From Symbiodinium natans (taxonomy: Eukaryota > Sar > Dinophyceae > Suessiales > Symbiodiniaceae): a DNA stretch of 64,000 nt. Both the position numbers and the translations under genes were made by a program. Shown in pieces: positions 36,152 through 45,000 of the stretch. The stretch is from contig CAJNDS010002250.1 in the NCBI GenBank assembly GCA_905221605.1, positions 77,001 through 141,000 on the forward strand. Direction: 5' to 3'. Within the stretch, counting starts at the first letter, position 1, and every line of letters starts with the position of its first letter. The notes beneath the pieces are model-generated. The model saw only the letters and a program-made list of their open reading frames with translations. It did no database searches and was not told where the DNA came from.

Positions 36152-36837
36152 ATCTTGGGGCTTAGGGCTTGGGGTTCAGGGCCTGGGTTTAGGGTTTGGG
36201 GCTTAGGGTTTGGGGCACCACCCTTGAGGGATTTGATGTTTTTAAGCGAAGAGATTTCAAAAACATGTTTCCTAAAGGCCCTGTAACACATCCCCGCCCG
36301 AATCCCCCAAACGGCAGATGCCTAAAACCCCGTAAAGCCTTCCGGTTGGGTTCAGGGGGCTTGGGGCTTGGGGTTTAGGGTTCGATTAGACTGCAGTCCG
36401 CCATGTGTAGGGTAACCCCCCTTAAAAAACTATGGGTGCTTTAGGACCTCCAGTCGCACTTCTGGGTTCGATGGCCGCCCAGTGGCGTTGGGTCGCTGCC
36501 AGCTGCAAGCGTCTGTGACCAGCGCAGGCCAAGCTGAGCAGGCTCAGTTCGTGTGGGAGGGGGGGGGGTGGGTGGGTGGGTGGATTACCCTCACGTGCAG
36601 CTTGCAAAGGTTTTGGGCTTAGTTGTGCTGACTTAGGGTGGGAAATTTTTTCAATGTGCGGGGCTTATAGTTGCAGTGCTTCTGCAAGTTTTAACGGTCT
36701 GCAGATGTTCATAGGCTTCATGGGGTTGAGCACTTGAACCCAAACACCTGATGAGACCCAATGAGCATGGAGGGGCACATGCTCCCCGATCCTTCAACCC
36801 GACGTCTTGCAGAAAAGGCTGGGTGGAGGGGGACAAC

Positions 36838-37156
36838 TCAAGCGCGCGACCATACAAAGCTGTGGTGCAAGACCTTGATGTTGAAGACCTTGCCCTGAAG
36901 GGCCCTGGTGGTCCTGGCCTCCTGGACATCCTACCCGAACCCCGACAACCCAATAATTCTACGACTGCCCTTAAAACCCTCTGAGAAAAAAAAACTGAAT
37001 ATGATCCTCTTAAACCCAATAAGGGAAAACATGACATATCCCAAAGGCTTACCCCGAAATGCCTCCTGAGCCCCAAAAAACCACATTCGCGGCCTTGTCC
37101 CCGATCTCCCCCACAGGGCCCTCGCGCCGCGCCGAGGACCTGTCAGGGTGTGCCAT
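36838..37156 (-). CDS. small two-exon gene start, unknown function
   Basis: Exon 37156-37082 begins with ATG (MAHPDRSSARREGPVGEIGD) and ends in phase 0 at a GT donor. Exon 36921-36838 starts in phase 0 after GTCCAG with EARTTRALQGKVFNIKVLHH and reaches a stop, giving 52 residues. The junction is clean. It may be a complete small protein or the start of a longer one if a donor lies before the stop. No family recognised. Confidence 0.4.
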
Positions 37157-37230
37157 GGGCTAGATAGGGACGTTCTCAAGGTTTCACGCCCCTCTCTTGG
37201 GTGGCTGGGGAATTTGTTGGACATGCGTAT

Positions 37231-37425
37231 GTGTATATATATATATATATGTATACATATACATATACATATATATATATATATAAACATATATATGTTT
37301 ATAGATATTGTGGTATCTGTATCTGTATCTGTATATGTATATGTAGCATGTTTATATATGTATAGTTGCATCCAGTTATGTCTATACATATATATATATA
37401 TACATATACATACATATGTATACAT
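37231..37425. repeat. AT-rich microsatellite cluster
   Basis: TATA and CATA runs, with a TCTGTA hexamer run near 37315-37335. Confidence 0.8.
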
Positions 37426-38940
37426 ATTGTCGGTAGGGACCTCAAAAATGAGGCCGGGCCCCAAAATTGACCGTCCTTCGCTCAGGGGTCTGGGAGGTTT
37501 TGGGGCTTCTGGGTTCGAGGTTCCATGGCGACTTACAAGTAGGGTTTAGGGTTTAGGGTTTGGGGTTTAGGGTCAGAAGGACCCTGATATAGTGAAAAGT
37601 AGAGCCACCATACTGCTGTCCCTACATATAGTTAACCCATGAAATTCCAAGGAGCCCGTCCACATGCTTAGCCCTCCTCTCATTCAGACTTTAGAAGGGT
37701 TCACTTGCTGGTTCTTCATAAGGAGGGAGTCTGGGTCCCTTTGATCCCCTACAATAGAGGGATCCTGATTGCCGAGCTCCATACTGCTGGTAAGAACGAG
37801 CGAGCTTGGATGTAGTGAGCAAGTCGAGCTCAGCTCAACTCCCAGAACCCCGATGTTGTCTGTGCGATGCATCTTTTTGTAATCCCTAGCCGGCGGACGC
37901 CTCGGGCGGAGTAACTGGCTATTTTTACCAGCACGGTTCCAGGAGGTCTGTGCAAGCGGCTTGCGATTCGGGGCTTGGCTTAGAAACCCTAAACCCTGAA
38001 CCCTAAACCCTAAACCCTAAACCCTAACCACCTTCCTAGCGCTAGCAGCCCCCTCTCCGCCGCTCTTCTCGGGCCCACAGAAAGCAGAAAAAGACGCAGG
38101 GGGGCACGAAGCAAGCCTCAGCTGCGAGCAAGTGGGGCTTTGGGCCTTAAACTCCTTAAACGCTGCAACCCTGAAGGCGAAACCTGAGGCTACCAGGGAC
38201 TGATTTTCTGGGGGATTGGTCCACACCAGAGGCCGGTTTGAACCCGAGCAGGACTTCAGGCGAGAGTATGGGGGGGAACCCCCCAAAAAAGGAATGTGGT
38301 GTGTATAGCGTAGGAATCCTGGACATGTTTTAAGACTCCCCACTTTCATAGTTAGCGTAAAGCTGCAAACGCTCGATTCAAGTCGAGCCTCCGAGAGCCT
38401 CAAGAAACGGTTGAAGCCTCAAGGCGCCCCTCAAATCATGACCACCGTATACAGAGTGTGCTTGGAGGTACCCTTATGACCTACTTCGGCCACTGTACAG
38501 CGCCTTACTGCTTCGGGTTTAATGAGCGCTTTCGGTTCAGGACACTCAATGTAGCTGAGCCACTGCAGCACGCGAGGGTGGGCAGCGCAGCAGGTACACG
38601 CCAAGCAACTCAGATGTGCTTGCTCTGGCTTTTGAGGCCCAAGACGGCTTCCTATAAGGGACATTACGCTTTCCTTCTTACTTCGCAAGCAGGTTAGGGT
38701 CAAACTCTAAAACTAGGGTGCTCAAGCACCCCTCAGAGTTTAGGGGCGTGAGGGTTTGGAGGGAAGCAGCTATGGGCCTGAGGGCATGGAGGCTATCCCG
38801 CAACTCCCAAAACCCCCCTTGCTCTCAAACTAAGAGGGTCAGGGATTTTAAGGTTTAGGGTTCAAAGCGTTTTGGGTTTGAAGCGGTTTAAGGTCTAGGG
38901 CTTTCTCGGAACGAAGTCTATAGCTGAAAGGCAGACAAAA
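37426..38940. other. no firm gene
   Basis: Telomere words at 37541-37575 and 37988-38025. A minus patch at about 38040-38130 (SCPPASFSAFCGPEKSGGEG) and an open patch at 38500-38690 are not convincing. Confidence 0.4.
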
Positions 38941-39391
38941 TCATGTCGCGTTTTCAAGCGAGTACCAAGTCTGCCGCCCGGCCACGTTGATGACGCTCTG
39001 CATGATGGTGCTGTACGACATCACCTGAAGTCATCTACACCGGAGACCCCAACCCCAACCCGAGAGAGCCCTGAAGCATTCCTGTGCCCCCTCAAGAAAG
39101 CAACAAAGCCCTGAAGCCAAAGCCCTAGCACCTGAGTCACCTCTCAAAGTGCTAGAGGTTGAGAAGCAAACTGCTGCGACCTCATGCGTCCTCGTCCCCT
39201 TTTCGAGATTCTGCATTTGAACACCCCTAAACCCTAAACCCTTATTCCGGCAGAAATCTTAGAGGGGCCTTGCCCTTGAAAAAGAAAGCCGTGCTTCAAT
39301 GGACTCAGTGGCCGCACCAAACTGATCCGCGGCGTACTTGCAGGTGATGTAGCTCAGTTGGAGTGAATAGGTCACAGCCAGCAGCCAATTC
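38941..39391 (-). CDS. membrane-protein exon pair
   Basis: Exon 39391-39295 codes for NWLLAVTYSLQLSYITCKYA and more, with a hydrophobic first half. It ends at a GC donor in phase 0 and joins exon 39024-38941 (VMSYSTIMQSVINVAGRQTW), which reaches a stop. The style resembles multi-span transporters. Since the transporter gene at 49-51.7 kb appears to lack its C-terminal half, these could be its last exons, with the copia element sitting in the intron; an intervening exon would be needed for phase. Confidence 0.45.
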
Positions 39392-40012
39392 CTTGTCTCA
39401 GGTTGCAAATACGAAGGGCCCTTGGACCCCCCCCCCTTCCCAAGAACCTCCTAGTGGCTGCAACGCTGTGAAGCGTAACCTCAGGAGGATGCACTTTGCA
39501 ACCAAGAAAACCTAAATTTTTAACGGGGATGTAGGGCTGCTGAGAACTTGCAAGTTTGGGAGTGCGGGGTGCATATGACCCTCAGCTCAAAGTCACTTTA
39601 CACACCTTGCTTGGACACACTTCTTCGGCCCTGAGATCGCCCGTGCGACAGCGGTCATGGAAGGATCGGTCTGGCTTGTGGGCCCCTTTTTATGGCGTCC
39701 CCCGTAAAAGTGTATTCCTTATCGCTAGTCTCAGACATTCGGTCTCAGAAATGGTGTAGCTATGATAGCTATGTGTAGTCCCCTCTGCCTAGGAGTGGAT
39801 GGGGAGGGACTTTCATGGTGCAATGGTGGGCACAGGGAACACCCAGGAAGCAAAAAGGGGCCTTTATTGGGCTTCATAGGGCTTCCTAGGCTTCGGGAAT
39901 CCCAGGCACAGGGTAAGCAGTGTCAGCCACTGCCACGTCAGCGGCAGCAGCCACACAGTGGCGACGCAACTCACGCTTGCAAGGCATAGCCTCGGGCGCC
40001 GATTCCTCCCTG

Positions 40013-40147
40013 CCTTCCCCCTATACTAGCAGTTCTTAGTAGGGGATTGGGAGTGTTCCCCCCTATACTAGCAGTCCTTCATAGGGATTCTAAGAGGGGG
40101 TACTAGAATCCGGATTAAGGACGGGTAGTATAAGGGGGAAACAACAC
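40013..40147. mobile_element. family-1 hairpin, full copy plus an extra left arm
   Basis: A full copy (40050-40147) is preceded by a second left arm (TTCCCCCCTATACTAGCAGT, 40013-40046). This 1.5-copy arrangement suggests nested insertion or unequal repair. Confidence 0.6.
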
Positions 40148-40254
40148 AAGGCCTCGGGCTTACAGTGGTTTGGGAGGATGGCTTTGGCTTGAGGATTGGG
40201 GTTTCGGGCTTGATGGTTTAGGGCTCCGGAAGCCTCAACCCGGAGCCCTGAAGA

Positions 40255-40329
40255 CTGCAACAGCCAGCTTGCAGAGGCACCCAGGACCAGCACGAGCAAG
40301 AGTTTTGAGAGTCCCCTTTTGGGCTTCAT
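40255..40329 (-). CDS. signal-peptide first exon
   Basis: ATG followed by MKPKRGLSKLLLVLVLGASA and SWLLQ: a basic n-region, a leucine-rich core and a small-residue cleavage region. Minus strand, upstream of the membrane exons at 38.9-39.4 kb and perhaps part of that gene. The exon end is approximate. Confidence 0.4.
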
Positions 40330-41300
40330 GCGGGTTTCTTCTGGGAAAAAGCGGTGCGACAGGAAGGAGGGTCACAGAAGATGAACGTTAAAGACGTGTT
40401 TGGCAACAAAAAAGTTGGGTGATTCTCCACAACCAACTGATTGTCCGAAAGTTCTTCTAGCAGCACGCTGGGCCTCCACTGCAGAACACCTCCATGCACA
40501 GGACCCGAACCCTGAACCGTCCACTCCCGACACGGTGCCAAACTTTGAACGCAACTTACTCCCTCCAGCACTGACCCCCAGTCTAGGCACAGGATGATGG
40601 CTGGGCAGAAGCCTTAGATGTGCGCTTCTCTTTCCGCGAAAGTAGTGTTTTAGGCCTTCAGGAAGTTTAGACTTCGAAACGGAGTTGAACCAATCACAGG
40701 ATTCTGGGTGCTGCAGCTTCGGAGGAACACGGCAACTACCTCAAAGCTCCAACGCACCGTAGCCTGAGGGGACGTGCGGTTCCATGGGTTTACAATCTAC
40801 AGAGTACAGGGCACTGGTAGGAAGATGTCAAAACAGGAACCCCTGACTCTTCGAAAGCCGAATGTTTCGTCAAGAACTGAGGTCGGCTGTCAGAGAAGGC
40901 GAAGAAGCGACTTAGCAACTTCGGGGCTTGGGATTCGGAGCCATGGAGGCTTAGTGAGCTGGGGCGTTGTGCGTGTCCTTTGTGCATTGTGTGTACGTTT
41001 TCTTTACATTTGTGCATAAAACGTATCGAGAAAGGGCGACCGAGAGACATAAAGACAGAGAGAGTGACAGAGAGAGGGAGGGAGCGCAGGTCGAACCGGA
41101 ACCGGAGCCCGAAGACCCCGAAACATCGGCACCTGCGGGCTGTTCCTAGCTTGGGCCCTTGAACAAGAGTGCCAATGAAAAGCCGGATATTAGAAAAGAA
41201 AGAGGCCCAGCTTTTCAAACAAGGACTCTTAGAGCCTTGTAGTCTTAACGCTCAAGCCCCTTAAGCCCTGCAGCCCAGAACCCCTCAACCCCTAAACCTT

Positions 41301-41332
41301 GGGATGGTCCCCCTTCTGCTAACAGTCCTTCC
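41301..41332. mobile_element. family-1 hairpin, left arm only
   Basis: GGGATGGTCCCCCTTCTGCT and AACAGTCCTT stop abruptly and are followed directly by a CCCTAAA array. Confidence 0.55.
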
Positions 41333-41409
41333 TAAACCCTAAACCCTAAACCCTAAACCCTAAACCCTAAACCCTAAACCCTAAACCCTAAACCCTAAAC
41401 CCTAAACCC
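41333..41409 (+). repeat. interstitial CCCTAAA array
   Basis: About eleven perfect units starting at the truncation point of a hairpin element. Confidence 0.9.
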
Positions 41410-41518
41410 AACTTTGGCCCCAGAAGCCCCGGGCATCCATGAGGGCGCCGATGAGGGGAGTGAAGAGAAACGTGGAGTTGGAGGCCAGGGGCATCCTGGA
41501 GCTGCGAGGAGGGCGGTT

Positions 41519-41631
41519 GGGGTTTAGGGTTTAGGGTTTAGGGTTTAGGGTTTAGGGTTTAGGGTTTAGGGTTTAGGGTTTAGGGTTTAGGGTTTAGGGT
41601 TTAGGGTTTAGGGTTTAGGGTTTAGGGTTTA
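41519..41631 (+). repeat. TTTAGGG array interrupted by the copia insertion
   Basis: Sixteen perfect heptamers up to the edge of the 3-prime LTR. The same array resumes in register at 48300 after removal of the 5-bp target duplication. Confidence 0.95.
41627..41631. repeat. target-site duplication, left
   Basis: GTTTA, repeated at 48300-48304. Five bases is the usual duplication for copia elements. Confidence 0.85.
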
Positions 41632-41967
41632 TGTAAAAGGCAGCAAACCAAAAAACACAGCGCAGCGCAGCTTCCGCAGCTTTCGGTTTCTCACTCGTTG
41701 TGGGGGCTTGAGGCCTTGAGCCAAAGCCCACGTTAGTTTGCAATGCCAAACTGCATTCCTCGTCATTTAACATGACAACAGCCGCGGAGCTGTCAAAGAC
41801 ATTTGCACGTGTTTGCGTCAAGCTTTGAGGCTGCCTGCCACAACCCAGTTCGCGAGCATCATGAGCATGCGACGTGACGACACGAAATCCCACGAACGAC
41901 TGCAACCAAGGAGGCAAGCACAACTCGACGAGGCTGAGGGGCGTACCTGAGGTCGAACATTTTCACA
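41632..41967 (-). repeat. 3-prime LTR
   Basis: 336 bp, TG...CA. It contains a roughly 100-codon ORF open in element sense, present in both LTRs. Confidence 0.93.
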
Positions 41968-41981
41968 CCCCCTCTCGCCCC
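41968..41981 (-). other. polypurine tract
   Basis: GGGGCGAGAGGGGG in element sense, touching the 3-prime LTR, as needed to prime second-strand synthesis. Confidence 0.8.
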
Positions 41982-42077
41982 GATGCCGAGTCAACAGGCG
42001 AAAGTTCGACTCATGCAGAGCTCCAACCGACCAACTGGGCGCACCAAGACAAGCCAAGTCCTCACATTCAAGGTGTC

Positions 42078-45000
42078 TCACTGCAACACTGGATCATGCG
42101 ACAAGCGTACAGAGGAACGCGGGACAACGCGAGCCAAGCCTCTCTGAATGCCTTCGGTGATGCGCCGCCTGTTTTGCGGACTGACCGGGCCGAGTACGCT
42201 CACGACTTGATCCGCCCAAGAAGCAATCTGAGCATCCAAGTCCCCTTCCGACATTCCAAGAGCAAGGATCAAGAGCAACGCATGGTGCTTGTCGCTGGAC
42301 TTTGTGAGTGCATCTGACGGGTTGGCAGACCCCGCTACAAAATACACTTTGAGACGTCCGCTCTCAGTAAGCTCTTGCACCAACAACGCCCTCAACTCCA
42401 CATGCTTGATGCGACGTAGCAAGCCTTGCATGTTTGAAATGTGCTGGCCCGATTCGCTGTCTGTGTACAGTAACAGTGGGTAGTTGCCACGCGTGGTTTC
42501 AGGGATTCCTAGCCAGTCACGCTTGGGGAGCCCTTCCAAAAAAGTTTGCAAAGCGATGCCTACCGCCAAACTTTCTTTACACCCTTCAGCGATAGCATGA
42601 AGTTCGGCCTCCGCACTGCTAAGGCATGCCGTCTGGATGCGTCGACTCCAGACTTTGATGGCGGCACCGCAACACAAGACAATCCCTCCCATTACGCTGC
42701 GTACGGACCAACTGGCATCCACGACAGCATTGATCTGCTTGCCACTCGGCGCCCACTCTAGGCACCCATCCACCCCAAAACCTTGCCTATAACGACGGAA
42801 ACTCTTAGCGTACTTGAGGACTTCTTTGAGGCCCTGCTCGCTCATTTCAGTGGGACTCTGTTGGTAGGACGAACACCAACTGATCTGATACGCAAGGACT
42901 GGGACGGTCAACGAAAACCATGCTAGCTTGCCCAATACGGTACGGAACTGCCCAGCACGGTCGGCCTCGAGTTGCTTGTCAACCCCGTTTTCGTCAACGT
43001 ACTTGTGCAATGCTGGCGGTGTTGGCGTTGCCTTTAAACTACAGCCACTTGCCTCTTCAATCCCGTCAAAGTAGGAAGGCGCTAGACCAAGAAAGAGTGG
43101 CCCACTTGCAGTTTCACGACGAATTTCCCGGCCCAAGAACTCCAAATGCCCGGGGGTCTCAGGACTCATTTCTCCCGTGATTTTGATCTCGTACTTTCGG
43201 CCAAGCTCTCTCAGAGCCCATCTGCACGTTGCCTGCTTGCCAACTGCTAACAAGTCATCCACATAAATCAACACAAGGCAAATGCACTCACCGCCCTCCC
43301 CTGCAAAACGAAAAACGGTTGGTTCCGATGTGGGAGTAAAGCCAAGGGACAGCAAAGCAGCTTTGAGCTCTTTGAACCAGAAAAGAGGGGCCTTTCGTAG
43401 GCCGTACAAGGCCTTTTGTAGCACCAGAAAAAGGCGTTCCCTTGCTGGACCAACTGTACTGGGTGGCAAAGCTACGGCTTGATACGAGTCGCCTAGACTA
43501 GCAAACATGAATGCGGTCGACACATCTGCTGTGCACATGAACCACTGCTTCTGGTGAGCTAACGCAAGCAACAGCCTAAGCGACTCTAGCCCCGCTGTTG
43601 GACTGTAAAACTCTTCCCGGAAACTTGACAGCCCTGCTGACCTGAAGTCCTTGCAAACCAAACGAGCGCGCACCTTTTCTGGCTTTTGAACAAGAACCCA
43701 ACGAGTTCCCAAAAGTCTGCTCCCAGCCCGTCGGCTTCCTTGTTTGGCTTCGGTTTCCGTGACCCAAAAACCAACCTTCAGTTTTGTCAGCTGCTCGTGC
43801 TCCCGAATCAGACCCTTCTTTAACTGTTCCACGTCCAGAGGTCTACCAGTAGCTTCGCAAACAGGCTTTCTGGGCATTGACTGCCAGATCTTCTTCCCTA
43901 GGCACTGCGACTCAAACCAAACAACATCCTCGACTTGACGAAAATTGACATCTCGCAAGAAAAACAAATTTTCAGCTTCGCATGTGACATGGTCGATCAA
44001 AGCATCTACCTCCATGGGTTCAGGGACAGGCTCCGGAGGGCTCATCTCTACATCCGCGTCACTAGATGTTCCGGGGAGGCTAGGCCCCACAGCGCCAGGA
44101 TCTGGAGAACTAAGACTAGGGGAAGCATCTACAGAGAAAGGAGGCTCAGCCTGAGCAGGGATGCTGGGCACACTAGTGCTATCCGAAACAGGCGGCTGCT
44201 TACCGGTAACCCTTCGAGGCACTGGCTGCGCTGCCCCAGAACCACTACTTTCGGAAGTATCCTGCTCAGATTTTCGCTTCCTGCGGGCCTGGGCTTCATT
44301 TTCAAGATACTTGCGGTATCGCTTGCGGCAGTCTGAGTTATGAACCCTCCCATGAGACACACCACTTGTTGAGATGTGCCCACACGCCGAACAGCCTGGG
44401 GTGAAGCCATTCTCCAACAACCACTTCTTAGGGGGCCCCGAGGCTGGAACTACCACACCCCCTTCCAAACCAGGAGGAGCATCCGCTTCAGCAGGCGATT
44501 GCTCGTCATCGGCACCCGGCCGCACCTCGCTGACAGGGCCTGCGGGGAATTGCTGCCCCGGCACGGCGTCTGAAGATACAACTAGATGCTGCACATCTTC
44601 CCAACTCCAAACGCAAGGAGACACAATGCGCCCTGCTTGAAACTTGCGAACTTTGACTGCCTCCTCATGAGAAAGTCCGACTCTCGAGTCCCCTGCCATG
44701 ATGCCAAGCATCCCTCCACCGGAAGTGGAAACAGGACCCAGATACACGATTTCACTTAGCTGCTCCAAGTCGTGCACGCGTGCGCTTTCAGTGGCCTTAG
44801 CTAGGGCAAGGACCCCAAAAGGAAGTGTGGCAGGTTTCGGTCCTCCGCGTCTACCACGAAGCTTGTCAAAAGCACTGGTGTCTGATGCTTGAGGAACATG
44901 GAAAATGTTGTGCGTGCGGGCAACATATGGGACCAAGTGCTTCAAAAGCGGTGATTCTAAAGCTATTCGCTTCCTGAACCTGCTTTCCAGAAACAACAAG

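Noticed and set aside
39345-39375. tRNA-like A box (TGTAGCTCAGTTGG)
   Set aside because: No matching B box, acceptor stem or anticodon arm, and the sequence is the complement of a good membrane-protein exon.
41519-41631. Real chromosome end at the TTTAGGG array
   Set aside because: The array continues in register after the copia element, and unique DNA follows on both sides; all arrays here are interstitial.
41631-41923. Independent protein gene in the LTR
   Set aside because: The ORF lies inside both LTRs and is better viewed as part of the retroelement; kept only as a low-interest observation.
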